A DNA stretch of 64,000 nt from positions 62,001 through 126,000 of the forward strand of contig NZ_JTFC01000032.1 in NCBI RefSeq assembly GCF_003991225.1, written 5' to 3'. The notes under the pieces are model-generated. The model was given only the letters and a program-made list of their open reading frames with translations. It ran no database searches and was not told the DNA's origin. The position numbers were made by a program, and so were the translations under genes. This DNA is from Candidatus Kurthia intestinigallinarum. GTDB taxonomy: Bacteria > Bacillota > Bacilli > Bacillales_A > Planococcaceae. Of the stretch, positions 9,489-18,443 are shown piece by piece. The stretch's first letter is position 1, and each line of letters opens with the position of its first letter.

Positions 9489-10148
9489 TTGAATTATAAT
9501 GAAGAAGGCATCAAAGCGATGCAAGAAGAACGCTTTGAAGATGCTGTAAAAGCATTTACGCAAGCAATCGAAGAAAAACCTGAAGAAACAGTTGGTTATA
9601 TTAATTTTGGTAACTTACTTGCAGGTATGAATGATATGGAACGTGCAGAACGATTTTTCCAAAAAGCGATTTCATTAGATGAAGAAGCAGCAACAGCTTA
9701 TTACGGCTTAGCAAATCTTTATTATAATAATGAGCGTTATGAAGAAGCAGCTAAAATTTACGAACGTTCAATTCGCGCAGGTATTGAAGGTCCAGATGCA
9801 TACTATATGTTAGCGAAATCATTTGAACATGCTGGGAATTTAAAACTTGCACTACCATATATGCAGCGTGCAGCAGAATTAGCACCTGAAGATATTCAAG
9901 TGCGCTTAGCGAATGCGATTTTAATGGCATCACTTGAAATGTTTGATTTTGCAAAACCAGAGCTTGAAGCTGTGCTTGTATTGGATGAAAATAACGCAGA
10001 TGCTTATTACAATTTAGGTGTTTTATATGCAGTTTCAACAGATGATGTAGAAGCGGCAAAAACACATTTGTTAAAGGCGCTTGAAATTGCGCCACAGTTT
10101 GATCAAGCAAAATATATTTACGATATGCTTATGCAACGTAAAGACTAA
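9489..10148 (+). CDS. TPR-repeat protein (YrrB-like)
   Basis: 219 residues made almost entirely of tetratricopeptide repeats: about six 34-residue units with the W/Y-G-A-Y-A-P spacing, for example EDAVKAFTQAIEEKP, AATAYYGLANLYYNNERYEEA and NADAYYNLGVLYA. Cytoplasmic, acidic, no membrane segment. B. subtilis yrrB occupies the same slot between mnmA and recD2; a scaffold role in tRNA thiolation or recombination has been suggested but is not established. The TTG at 9489 is preferred, six bases after AGAGGTG; the GTG at 9480 overlaps that site. Confidence 0.85.
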   Translation: MNYNEEGIKAMQEERFEDAVKAFTQAIEEKPEETVGYINFGNLLAGMNDMERAERFFQKAISLDEEAATAYYGLANLYYNNERYEEAAKIYERSIRAGIEGPDAYYMLAKSFEHAGNLKLALPYMQRAAELAPEDIQVRLANAILMASLEMFDFAKPELEAVLVLDENNADAYYNLGVLYAVSTDDVEAAKTHLLKALEIAPQFDQAKYIYDMLMQRKD

Positions 10149-10163
10149 TAGGAGGTGACAGTG

Positions 10164-12569
10164 TTGACTGAAAATTTATCACTTTTTGCGGAAGAACCGC
10201 TCTTTGTGGTGGGTCGACCTGTCGTCTCCATTTTTCATAATAAGGAAAATTTATTTTCGATTATTAAGTTGAAAATTCAGGAGACGAATCTAGATTATAA
10301 AGAAAAAGAAATTATCGTCGCAGGTTATTTTCCACAAGTCGATACGGAAGCAATGTATCGTTTTCAAGGAAATTTAAAGCAACATCCAAAATATGGTCTG
10401 CAATTTCAAGCAACTTCATTTGAAAAAGAAATCCCAGCAACTGAAGTAGGTGTTATTCAATATTTATCGAGTGATTTATTTCCTGGTATTGGTAAGCGGA
10501 CAGCAGAACTTATTGTTGAAAAACTAGGACCTAATGCCATAAAAAAAATCATTGAAGAGCCCGATGCTCTTGATAATGTCCCTCGTTTAAAAGATGATAA
10601 AAAAGAGACCCTTCGAGAAGTGTTAAAAGCCAATCTTGGTATGGACCGTATTTTAATCAAGCTTGGCGAATGGGGATTTGGCCCACAGATTGCAGTACGT
10701 ATTTATCAAAAATATGAAGGTAAAACACTTCAAATACTACAAGAAAACCCATATCGCTTAATCGAAGATGTAAGTGGCATCGGTTTTAATCGCGCAGATG
10801 ATTTAGGGGAGCAACTTGAAATTACAGGAGACAATCCTGGACGAATTAAAGCAGCTATACTGCATTTGTTAAATCAAATGGCTTTATCAGAAGGTCATGT
10901 CTATATGGAAGCCCAGGATTTAATTGTTGAGGCAAAAGATTTATTAGAGAAAAGTCAGCCTGTCACGATTTCAATCGAAGCGATTTCAAACTCAATTATT
11001 GATCTTGGAAAAAACGGCAAAATTTGTGGTGAAGCGCAGCGTTTATATATGCCATCTCTTTATTATTCTGAAGTTGGTATTGCTGAGAAATTAGTAGAGT
11101 TAATCGGACGCAATGAGGAGCAATCTGCTTTTCCTAGCTCAGAGATTCGTAAATGGATTGGGGATGCAGAAGAACGCTTTAATGTTGTTTATGCTGAGCC
11201 ACAAGTAAATGCAATTGTGACAGCAATTAATAGTGCTGCGATGATTTTGACAGGGGGACCAGGTACAGGGAAAACAACGGTTGTACGTGGGATTGTAGAT
11301 GTGTATGCTGAACTTCATGGACTTTCACTTGATATGAAAGAATATGATAAGGATACGCCGTTTCCAATTGTTCTTGCCGCACCAACAGGTCGCGCTGCGA
11401 AACGTTTAAGTGAGTCAACAGGGCTTCCTGCGCAAACAATTCACCGCTTATTAGGGTTTACAGGACAAGAAGACCCAGAAGAAGATACAGAACGTGATAT
11501 TGTCGGGAAATTAATTATTATTGATGAAATGTCAATGGTGGATACCTGGCTTGCCTATCAGCTTCTTAGAGCGTTACCTGAAGACTGCCAAATTATTTTT
11601 GTGGGGGATCAGGACCAATTACCACCTGTTGGCCCAGGGCAAGTATTGAAGGATATGCTTGATTCACATGTTGTACCAACTGTGGAATTAGGACAGGTAT
11701 ATCGTCAAGCAAGTGGTTCGTCTATTGTAGAGATGGCCCACCAATTGAAGCATAATATCATTCCACCAGATTTGACAGCTAAGACAGCTGACCGTTCTTT
11801 TATCAAGTCCAACGCAGCTCAAATTCCAACTGTTGTATCACAAATTATTCAAAGTGCGCTGAAAAAAGGATTTACGATTTATGATGTGCAAGTATTAGCC
11901 CCTATGTATCGCGGGGATGCGGGAATTGATAATTTAAATCGTATGATTCAAGAGCTAGTGAATCCGAAAAAGAGTATAAAAACAAAGGAAATGGCTTTTG
12001 GTGATACAACGTACCGTATCGGCGATAAAGTATTGCAACTGGTTAATCAACCACAAAGTAATGTTTTTAACGGAGATATGGGTGAAGTTATTGCAATTTT
12101 CCGTGCGAAAGAAACGACCGATAATGTCGATCAGTTAATTGTGTCATTTGACGGTAATGAAGTGACATATTCACGTGGAGATTTAAGTCAATTAACACTT
12201 GCTTATTGTTGTTCGATTCATAAGTCACAAGGCAGTGAATTTCCAATGGTCATTATGCCTGTTGTAAGAAGCTACTATAAAATGTTGCGAAAAAATTTAC
12301 TATATACTGGATTGACACGTGCCAAAGACTTTTTAATTTTATGTGGAGAACCGGATACCTTTGTTCGAGGTATTCAAAATATTGCAGATGTATCACGTCG
12401 TACAACACTTGTAGGACGATTAACAGGCGAAGTTGAATCTGAAGAAGTACCAGCTGAGGAAACCGATTATTCAACGGATAATTCGGAGAAACGTCTCACA
12501 ACGGAAAATATTACAACTATTGATCCGATGATTGGGATGGACAGCGTGACACCACAGCAGTTTCTTTAA
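10164..12569 (+). CDS. recD2: ATP-dependent RecD-like DNA helicase RecD2
   Basis: About 801 residues. Superfamily 1B 5'-3' helicase of the AddAB-containing, RecBC-free bacteria, involved in replication fork maintenance and repair. It has the RecD2 N-terminal extension with helix-hairpin-helix segments (FPGIGKRTAELI; SGIGFNRADDLG), Walker A GGPGTGKTT near residue 365, Walker B LIIIDEMSMVD, motif III GDQDQLPPVGPG, and the C-terminal SIHKSQGSEF and YTGLTRA motifs. The start is TTG at 10164 (or GTG at 10161) after AGGAGGTGA; the GTG at 10155 overlaps the site. The 35-residue acidic tail after the helicase core looks disordered. Confidence 0.94.
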   Translation: MTENLSLFAEEPLFVVGRPVVSIFHNKENLFSIIKLKIQETNLDYKEKEIIVAGYFPQVDTEAMYRFQGNLKQHPKYGLQFQATSFEKEIPATEVGVIQYLSSDLFPGIGKRTAELIVEKLGPNAIKKIIEEPDALDNVPRLKDDKKETLREVLKANLGMDRILIKLGEWGFGPQIAVRIYQKYEGKTLQILQENPYRLIEDVSGIGFNRADDLGEQLEITGDNPGRIKAAILHLLNQMALSEGHVYMEAQDLIVEAKDLLEKSQPVTISIEAISNSIIDLGKNGKICGEAQRLYMPSLYYSEVGIAEKLVELIGRNEEQSAFPSSEIRKWIGDAEERFNVVYAEPQVNAIVTAINSAAMILTGGPGTGKTTVVRGIVDVYAELHGLSLDMKEYDKDTPFPIVLAAPTGRAAKRLSESTGLPAQTIHRLLGFTGQEDPEEDTERDIVGKLIIIDEMSMVDTWLAYQLLRALPEDCQIIFVGDQDQLPPVGPGQVLKDMLDSHVVPTVELGQVYRQASGSSIVEMAHQLKHNIIPPDLTAKTADRSFIKSNAAQIPTVVSQIIQSALKKGFTIYDVQVLAPMYRGDAGIDNLNRMIQELVNPKKSIKTKEMAFGDTTYRIGDKVLQLVNQPQSNVFNGDMGEVIAIFRAKETTDNVDQLIVSFDGNEVTYSRGDLSQLTLAYCCSIHKSQGSEFPMVIMPVVRSYYKMLRKNLLYTGLTRAKDFLILCGEPDTFVRGIQNIADVSRRTTLVGRLTGEVESEEVPAEETDYSTDNSEKRLTTENITTIDPMIGMDSVTPQQFL

Positions 12570-12578
12570 TACTAGCAA

Positions 12579-12607
12579 TTGACACTGTCAGACCTTTTTC
12601 TTATAAT
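12579..12607 (+). promoter_or_regulatory. Sigma-A promoter of the alaS T-box transcript
   Basis: Perfect TTGACA (12579-12584) and TATAAT (12602-12607) with a 17 bp spacer. Transcription should begin near 12614, about 290 bases before the alaS start. Confidence 0.9.
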
Positions 12608-12613
12608 CATCTA

Positions 12614-12860
12614 TAGAATAGATGAAAACGATGACGGAAAAAGTACGATAGTGATGTAATGCAAAGAAAGAGATTCCTTGGCTGTGAGAATTTCCTTACA
12701 TTTTATCCGAAAGCTAATCCGGAGTGCAGCCAATCACTGCCGTTCACTACGTTATAGTGCTAAGAGATACATAGCTTTTGCTGTGTATGAATTAGGGTGG
12801 TACCACGAAAACGTTCCAATAGTTCTCGTCCCTTTCTAGGGATGGGGACTTTTTATTTTG
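12614..12860 (+). promoter_or_regulatory. T-box riboswitch controlling alaS
   Basis: The leader contains the hallmark T-box AGGGTGGTACCACG (12794-12807), whose GGTACC core lies in the antiterminator bulge. Next is a terminator made of AGTTCTCGTCCC (12821-12832) and GGGATGGGGACT (12839-12850) plus a T-run. The 5' part has the stem I-type GATGAAAACGATGACGG and the internal AGAG...GTGAGAA elements. A GCT triplet at 12713-12715 is a candidate Ala specifier, but I did not fold stem I. Uncharged tRNA-Ala would stabilise the antiterminator and allow alaS transcription. Confidence 0.93.
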
Positions 12861-12904
12861 TGCTTGCCCATCGCAATCATCATTATCTAGGAGGAATATA
12901 TACA

Positions 12905-15565
12905 ATGAAAGCATCAGAAATTCGCCGTAAATATATCGAATTTTTCGTAGAGAAAAATCACAAACAAGAGCCAAGTATGCCGCTTGTTCCAATCAATGAT
13001 AACTCGTTACTATGGATTAACTCAGGTGTTGCTACATTAAAAAAATATTTTGATGGCTCGGTTATCCCAGATAATCCACGTATTACAAATGCACAAAAAG
13101 CCATCCGTACAAATGATATTGAAAACGTTGGTAAAACAGCACGTCACCATACATTCTTTGAAATGCTAGGCAACTTTTCAATTGGCGATTATTTCAAAAA
13201 AGAAGCGATTCACTATGCATGGGAATTCTTAACAGATCCAAAATGGATGGGCTTTGATGGTGAAAAATTATCAATTACAATCCACCCTGAAGATGTAGAA
13301 GCTTATAACATTTGGAAAGATGAAATTGGTATTCCTGAAGAACGATTAATTCGTCTTGAAGGAAACTTCTGGGATATTGGCGAAGGTCCTTCAGGTCCAA
13401 ACTCTGAAATCTTCTATGACCGTGGTGAAGAATATGGTAATGACCCAACAGATCCAGAATTATATACAGGTGGCGAAAACGAACGTTACCTTGAAATTTG
13501 GAACTTAGTATTCTCTCAATTCAACCATAATCCAGATGGCACATACACACCACTTCCAAAACAAAATATTGATACTGGTATGGGACTAGAACGTATGGCA
13601 TCTGTTGTACAAGATGTTCCAACAAACTACGATACAGATTTATTCATGCCTATTATTGAAAAAATCGAACAGTTTGCAAATCGTAAATACAAACGTCCTG
13701 GTGAAGTAGATTTATCAGAAATCTTCGGTTCTGAAGAAGATATCAATACACCATTTAAAGTTATTGCAGACCATATTCGTACTGTTGCATTTGCAATTGG
13801 TGATGGCGCGCTTCCATCAAATGAAGGTCGCGGATATGTATTACGTCGTTTATTACGTCGTGCAGTACGTTATGCAAAACAAATCGGTATTGAAAAACCA
13901 TTTATGTTTGAATTAGTACCAACAGTTGGGGAAGTAATGAAAGATTTCTACCCAGAAGTAGATGAAAAAGAAGCATTTATCATGAAAGTCGTGAAAAATG
14001 AAGAAATCCGTTTCCACGAAACTTTAGATGGTGGTCTTTCTATTTTCAATGAAGTAGTAGAAGCACAAAAAGCTAAAGGTGAAACATTTATCCCTGGTGC
14101 TGACGCATTCCGTTTATATGACACATATGGCTTCCCTGTAGAATTAACAGAAGAGTATGCAGCTGAAGTGGATATGACAGTTGATGCAGCAGGCTTTGAA
14201 AAAGAAATGGAAGCACAACGTGAACGCGCACGCGCAGCACGTCAAGATGTTGATTCAATGCATGTACAATCAGAAGTGTTAGCAAACTTAACGCAAGCAT
14301 CTGAATTTGTTGGATATGACACATTAGATGTAGATACACAAGTTGTTGCAATGATTGCTGGGGGCCAAGAAGTATCAGTAGCATCTGAAGGTGACGAAGT
14401 GTTAGTTATTCTATCTCAAACACCATTCTATGCTGAAATGGGTGGTCAAGTAGCCGATAGTGGTACGATTTCAAACGAAGCATTCACAGCCACTGTAAAA
14501 GACGTACAAAAAGCACCAAATGGTCAACCATTACACACAATCATCGTAGAAAGTGGCGAATTAGCATTAAATGCAGATGTTCATGCAACTGTAAATCGTG
14601 AAGCACGTAATTTAATCGTGAAAAACCATACAGCAACACACTTAATGCAATCTGCACTTAAACATGTATTAGGCGACCACGTTAACCAAGCAGGTTCTTA
14701 TGTAGGTCCAGATCGTCTACGCTTTGACTTCTCTCACTTCGGTGCTGTAACAAAAGAAGAGTTAGAACAAATTGAATTAGAAGTGAATGAAAAGATTTGG
14801 GACGATATCGAAGTAATCATTCAAGAAATGCCAATCGACGCTGCAAAAGCAATGGGCGCAATGGCGTTATTCGGTGAAAAATACGGTGACGTTGTACGCG
14901 TTGTTCAAGTATCAGATTACTCAATCGAACTTTGTGGTGGTATTCATGTAAAACGTTCATCTGAAATTGGTTTATTCAAAATCGTTTCTGAAGGCGGAAT
15001 TGGCGCTGGCACTCGTCGTATCGAGGCAGTAACAGGTAAAGAAGCTTATAAAGCAGTAAAAGAAGAACAACATATACTTGAAGCAACAGCAGCATTAGTA
15101 AAAGCAAATCCAAAAGATTTAATAATGCGCATTGAAAACTTACAACATGAATTAAAAGAACAACAACGTGAAAATGAATCATTATCTGCAAAAATTGCTG
15201 CAGCACAAGCTGGTGACATTTTAAATAATGCGCAAGAAATTAATGGTGTAACGGTTCTTGCAACACGCGTTGAAGCAAAAGACAATGGTCAACTTCGTCA
15301 ATTAATGGATGACTTAAAAGCGAAAATGAACAATGCAGTTATCGTTCTTGGTGCAGTAGCAGATGCCAAAGTTATGCTTTGTGCAGGTGTAACAAAGGAT
15401 ATCGCGGGTAAAGATTACCATGCAGGTAATATCGTGAAATCTGTAGCAGAGCAATGTGGCGGTAAAGGTGGCGGTCGCCCAGATATGGCGATGGCTGGTG
15501 CAAAAGACGCTTCGAAACTTGATACTGCATTACAATCTGTATACGAAACAGTTAAATCAGTTTAA
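12905..15565 (+). CDS. alaS: Alanyl-tRNA synthetase
   Basis: 886 residues from ATG 12905 ([14 protein letters not shown]), with TAGGAGGAATATA upstream. The reading can be extended to 12797, but that runs through the T-box and terminator, so it is rejected. Class II catalytic domain with R(H)[17 protein letters not shown], a tRNA-recognition region, an editing domain with the zinc motif HTATHLMQ...CGGIH (HxxxH...CxxxH), and a C-terminal DHHA1/C-Ala domain with [11 protein letters not shown]. The length is close to B. subtilis AlaRS (878). First gene of a probable unit continuing to ireB and ruvX. Confidence 0.97.
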   Translation: MKASEIRRKYIEFFVEKNHKQEPSMPLVPINDNSLLWINSGVATLKKYFDGSVIPDNPRITNAQKAIRTNDIENVGKTARHHTFFEMLGNFSIGDYFKKEAIHYAWEFLTDPKWMGFDGEKLSITIHPEDVEAYNIWKDEIGIPEERLIRLEGNFWDIGEGPSGPNSEIFYDRGEEYGNDPTDPELYTGGENERYLEIWNLVFSQFNHNPDGTYTPLPKQNIDTGMGLERMASVVQDVPTNYDTDLFMPIIEKIEQFANRKYKRPGEVDLSEIFGSEEDINTPFKVIADHIRTVAFAIGDGALPSNEGRGYVLRRLLRRAVRYAKQIGIEKPFMFELVPTVGEVMKDFYPEVDEKEAFIMKVVKNEEIRFHETLDGGLSIFNEVVEAQKAKGETFIPGADAFRLYDTYGFPVELTEEYAAEVDMTVDAAGFEKEMEAQRERARAARQDVDSMHVQSEVLANLTQASEFVGYDTLDVDTQVVAMIAGGQEVSVASEGDEVLVILSQTPFYAEMGGQVADSGTISNEAFTATVKDVQKAPNGQPLHTIIVESGELALNADVHATVNREARNLIVKNHTATHLMQSALKHVLGDHVNQAGSYVGPDRLRFDFSHFGAVTKEELEQIELEVNEKIWDDIEVIIQEMPIDAAKAMGAMALFGEKYGDVVRVVQVSDYSIELCGGIHVKRSSEIGLFKIVSEGGIGAGTRRIEAVTGKEAYKAVKEEQHILEATAALVKANPKDLIMRIENLQHELKEQQRENESLSAKIAAAQAGDILNNAQEINGVTVLATRVEAKDNGQLRQLMDDLKAKMNNAVIVLGAVADAKVMLCAGVTKDIAGKDYHAGNIVKSVAEQCGGKGGGRPDMAMAGAKDASKLDTALQSVYETVKSV

Positions 15566-15631
15566 AACCATCATTAATTCCGTTATACTCTAGGTATATG
15601 GTTTCTAATGAATCTGAGAGGGGTGCATTGC

Positions 15632-15901
15632 ATGAGTAAGTTCGATCAAACGATGAAATTTAATTTCCCGGAAGAATCTATGGAACAGGAAGTAAAGGAA
15701 ACAGTGCTTTCTGTACATGCGGCACTAGAAGAAAAAGGCTACAATCCGGTCAATCAAATTGTTGGATATTTATTATCTGGCGATCCGGCCTATATCCCAC
15801 GTCATCAAGATGCACGTGCAAAAATGCGTAAACTTGAGCGTGATGAGATTGTTGAAGAATTAGTAAAGTTTTATATCAAAAAGAATAACGAGGCAAAATA
15901 A
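15632..15901 (+). CDS. ireB: IreB family regulatory phosphoprotein (UPF0297)
   Basis: 89 residues, start ATG 15632 behind GAGAGGGGTG; the longer reading from 15608 crosses that site. IreB is a small protein phosphorylated by PASTA Ser/Thr kinases in Enterococcus and other Firmicutes. Conserved stretches are [13 protein letters not shown], an N-terminal segment with Thr residues, and [23 protein letters not shown]. It overlaps ruvX by one base (TAATG), so the two are probably translationally coupled. Equivalent to B. subtilis yrzL in the same position. Confidence 0.93.
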   Translation: MSKFDQTMKFNFPEESMEQEVKETVLSVHAALEEKGYNPVNQIVGYLLSGDPAYIPRHQDARAKMRKLERDEIVEELVKFYIKKNNEAK

Positions 15902-16320
15902 TGCGAGCAATGGGTTTAGACGTCGGTACAAAAACAGTTGGTGTTGCAGTAAGTGACGCACTAGGCTGGACAGCACAAGGTATCGAAACAATTAAAATTA
16001 ATGAAGAAAATGGCGAATTTGGATTGGCACGTGTTGGCGAATTAGTCAAAGAATACCGGGTAACAGAATTTGTTGTTGGCTTCCCAAAAAACATGAATAA
16101 TACAGTAGGTCCACGCGGTGAAGCATCAATCGCATATAAAGAAAAATTAGAAGAAAAATTTTCGCTTCCAGTAACTTTATGGGATGAACGCTTAACAACA
16201 ATGGCTGCAGAACGCGTGTTAATTGAAGCAGATGTACGTCGGAAAAATCGTAAAAAAGTAATCGATAAAATGGCAGCTGTAATGATTTTACAAGGCTATT
16301 TAGATCGCAAATCATTTTAG
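15901..16320 (+). CDS. ruvX: Putative pre-16S rRNA nuclease / Holliday junction resolvase-like RuvX
   Basis: 139 residues, RNase H-like fold. YqgF/RuvX trims the 5' end of 16S rRNA in some species and is related to RuvC. Visible: [19 protein letters not shown] with the first catalytic Asp, [16 protein letters not shown], and LWDERLTT with the catalytic acidic residues. ATG at 15901 shares a base with the ireB stop. Length and position match B. subtilis yrrK. Confidence 0.95.
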   Translation: MRAMGLDVGTKTVGVAVSDALGWTAQGIETIKINEENGEFGLARVGELVKEYRVTEFVVGFPKNMNNTVGPRGEASIAYKEKLEEKFSLPVTLWDERLTTMAAERVLIEADVRRKNRKKVIDKMAAVMILQGYLDRKSF

Positions 16321-16331
16321 AGGTGACAAAC

Positions 16332-16613
16332 ATGGAAGAAAATCAAACATTTATTATTGTTGACGAAGAAGGCGCAGAACATCAAGCCGTAATTGTCTAC
16401 AAAATCGAACCATCAGATGAAGGCAATAAATTCGGCAAATCATATATCTTTTATTATGTAGAAGATGAATCAGATGAAGAAGATGTACGCGTATACGTAG
16501 CGTCAATCGACGAAAATGCTGAAGATGGCGAACTAGGCGATATCGAAACACCAGAAGAACAAGAATATATTGAAGATATCTTCAACAACCTAGAAGAAAA
16601 TACAGAAGCATAG
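16332..16613 (+). CDS. yrzB: DUF1292 (YrzB-like) protein, copy 1
   Basis: 93 residues, the same length as B. subtilis YrzB, which sits here after ruvX. ATG 16332 follows AGAGGTGACAAAC; the GTG at 16323 overlaps that site. One DUF1292 domain: E-NQTFIIVDEEGAEHQAVIVYKIE, then a YIFYYVED strand, V(A)SIDE and the closing EDGELGDIETPEEQEYIEDI segment. Very acidic and soluble, with no membrane part. The biochemical role of the family is unknown. It is the first of five DUF1292 genes in a row and probably the ancestral copy, because it alone occupies the conserved position and length. Confidence 0.9.
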   Translation: MEENQTFIIVDEEGAEHQAVIVYKIEPSDEGNKFGKSYIFYYVEDESDEEDVRVYVASIDENAEDGELGDIETPEEQEYIEDIFNNLEENTEA

Positions 16614-16625
16614 GAGACTACGAAC

Positions 16626-16952
16626 GTGAGCGAAGAATTAAACAATGAAAACGTTGTAGCACAAGACATCGAAGCGCAAGAAGATCCATTTAAAGTCATT
16701 ACATTAGTAGATGAAGATGGCAATGAAAATCTATACGAACAACTTTCTGTTATTACAAAAGAAGCAAAAGGTAATCGCTTTGGTAAACGCTTCGCATTAT
16801 ATGCGGCTGTCGGTTACGAAGAAGATGAAACAGGCAAAACAGATATTATTCCAGTAATTTTAACGGACGATGGGGAACTTGATTTAATTGAAAATACTTC
16901 TGAATGGAAGTTTATTGAATCAATTATTGAAGAGCAATCGAAACAATCATAA
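16626..16952 (+). CDS. DUF1292 protein, copy 2
   Basis: 108 residues, starting at GTG 16626 with TAGGAGACTACGAAC upstream. An acidic N-terminal extension of about 20 residues precedes one DUF1292 domain: FKVITLVDEDGNENLYEQLSV, RFGKRFALYAAVGYEEDE, PVILTDDGELDLI, ending in SEWKFIESIIEEQ. It keeps the 'D-E-D-G-N-E' turn and the closing (E)EW..I..I helix shared by all copies. Thirteen bases separate it from copy 1, so it is co-transcribed. Function unknown. Confidence 0.88.
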   Translation: MSEELNNENVVAQDIEAQEDPFKVITLVDEDGNENLYEQLSVITKEAKGNRFGKRFALYAAVGYEEDETGKTDIIPVILTDDGELDLIENTSEWKFIESIIEEQSKQS

Positions 16953-16966
16953 AAGGCGGCAAAAAC

Positions 16967-17518
16967 ATGAGCGAATTAGAACGTTTATATATCCACAATG
17001 ATGAGGATAAAGAAATTGAATTAGTCGTTGTGAAGCGCTTTGAAGCAAATGATAAAAAATACATTATCTTTTATGCGACAAATGATGAAGCAGTTGGCAA
17101 TGAAATCCAAGCTGCAACACTAGTACCGACAGAAATGGGCGGCGAAGCGTTCGGTGAAATTGAAACGCAAGAAGAAATGGATTTAATCAATGATATGTTA
17201 AATGATTTGGTTGAATCAGGTGACTTTAAACCTGAAGAAGGCCAGGGTCACGACCATGACCACAATCATGAAGAACATGACCATGAACATTTAGTAGCAG
17301 AAGATGACGAGGGAAATGAAATCGTTTTTGCAATCGAACGTCGTCTTGAAATCGATGGTAAAAACTACATCGTTTATTATGACGAAAATGAAACGCAACC
17401 TGTTATGCAGGCTGCTGAACTTGTAGATACTGAAAACGGTCAAGAATTATTCCCGATTGACAGTGAAGAAGAATGGACGTTAATTGACGAAGCATTACAC
17501 AATACAGATAACGAATAG
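16967..17518 (+). CDS. DUF1292 protein, copy 3: two domains joined by a His-rich linker
   Basis: 183 residues with two DUF1292 domains, about residues 5-85 and 107-182. Between them is a linker holding seven His in alternation with Asp/Glu/Asn (residues 95-108: H95, H97, H99, H101, H104, H106, H108), resembling metal-binding linkers. Domain 2 starts HEHLVAEDDEGNEIVFA and ends DSEEEWTLIDEAL. The first domain lacks the usual DEDGNE loop spelling (NDEDKEIEL). ATG 16967 follows AAAAGGCGGC. Tandem duplication within the gene seems likely. Metal binding is an inference from the His pattern only. Confidence 0.87.
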   Translation: MSELERLYIHNDEDKEIELVVVKRFEANDKKYIIFYATNDEAVGNEIQAATLVPTEMGGEAFGEIETQEEMDLINDMLNDLVESGDFKPEEGQGHDHDHNHEEHDHEHLVAEDDEGNEIVFAIERRLEIDGKNYIVYYDENETQPVMQAAELVDTENGQELFPIDSEEEWTLIDEALHNTDNE

Positions 17519-17530
17519 GGGATGTCACAG

Positions 17531-18049
17531 ATGGCAGAGCACAACCATGAACATTTAGTAGCAGTAGATGAAAACGGAAACGAAATCGTTTTCGCAGTTA
17601 TCGAACGCTTTGAAGCAAACGATAAAAACTTTATCTTATTTGCAGAAGAAAAAGAAGGCGGCTCTGAAGTTCAAGCAGCGGTTATCGTTGTGGATGCGGA
17701 AGGTAACGAAGATTTACAACCAATCGAATCGCCAGAAGATCAAGCGGCAGTAGCAGAAGTGCTAGAACGTTTATCAAATGGTGTCGATGAAGAAGCATCA
17801 GCTGAACATATCGTAGCAGTAGATGATAATGGTAACGAAATTAAATTTGTTGTTATCGCACGTTTCACTGTTGGCGAAAAAACATATGTTGCATTCGTTG
17901 AAGAAGAAGTAGAAGAACCTGAACTTCAAGTAGCAATCATCACAGAAAATGAAGCTGGCGAACAAGGATTAGCACCTATCGAATCTGATGAAGAGTTTGA
18001 AAAAGTGCAAGAAATCTTAAGTGAAATCTTATCTGGTCACGAAGACTAA
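17531..18049 (+). CDS. DUF1292 protein, copy 4: two domains, His at N-terminus
   Basis: 172 residues from ATG 17531, about ten bases after AGGGGATG; the ATG at 17522 is inside that site. Two DUF1292 domains (about 5-85 and 92-170), each starting (H/E)-H-(L/I)-V-A-V-D-(E/D)-N-G-N-E-I. The N-terminus has H4, H6 and H8 and closely resembles the linker and second-domain start of copy 3, also at DNA level, so copy 4 probably arose from copy 3 (or the reverse). The spacing to copy 3 is 12 bases. Function unknown. Confidence 0.87.
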   Translation: MAEHNHEHLVAVDENGNEIVFAVIERFEANDKNFILFAEEKEGGSEVQAAVIVVDAEGNEDLQPIESPEDQAAVAEVLERLSNGVDEEASAEHIVAVDDNGNEIKFVVIARFTVGEKTYVAFVEEEVEEPELQVAIITENEAGEQGLAPIESDEEFEKVQEILSEILSGHED

Positions 18050-18063
18050 GAGGAGCGTTATAA

Positions 18064-18351
18064 ATGGCACAAGACTTTCATGGCCTAACATTCGTTGAAT
18101 ACGATGAAGACGGCGGCGAAACAGTTTACAAAATTTTATCTCGTGTTGAACCAACAAATAGTGAAAAAACGTATTTAATTTTCTGTGAAGATACAGATGA
18201 TGAAACGGCAGAAATATTTATTGAAGCAGCAGAAGTATTACCAGCAGATGATGGTGGCGAAGCACTTTTTGAGATTGAATCAGAAGAAGAATGGGAAATG
18301 CTTGAAGAAGTTATTAATACCATTATGAGTTTAGACGATTCAGCAAACTAA
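18064..18351 (+). CDS. DUF1292 protein, copy 5
   Basis: 95 residues with one DUF1292 domain (FHGLTFVEYDEDGGETVYKI; TYLIFCEDTDDE; LPADDGGEALFEIESEEEWEMLEEV). ATG 18064 after AGAGGAGCG. It is the last of the five-gene run and is followed by a terminator, so the group ends as one transcript. Strongly acidic and cytoplasmic. Function unknown. Confidence 0.88.
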   Translation: MAQDFHGLTFVEYDEDGGETVYKILSRVEPTNSEKTYLIFCEDTDDETAEIFIEAAEVLPADDGGEALFEIESEEEWEMLEEVINTIMSLDDSAN

Positions 18352-18359
18352 TTATAAAG

Positions 18360-18390
18360 ATGAGGCATCGTTTTGTTGCCTCATTTTTTT
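18360..18390 (+). terminator. Terminator at the end of the DUF1292 run
   Basis: ATGAGGCA (18360-18367) pairs with TGCCTCAT (18377-18384), followed by T's. Confidence 0.85.
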
Positions 18391-18443
18391 GTGCAATCGA
18401 ACAGAACCATGTATAATGAAATGTGGAAAAAGGAGGGTATGTT

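Noticed and set aside
12797-12904. N-terminal extension of alaS from 12797
   Set aside because: The extension runs through the T-box motif and terminator; AGGAGG directly precedes ATG 12905.
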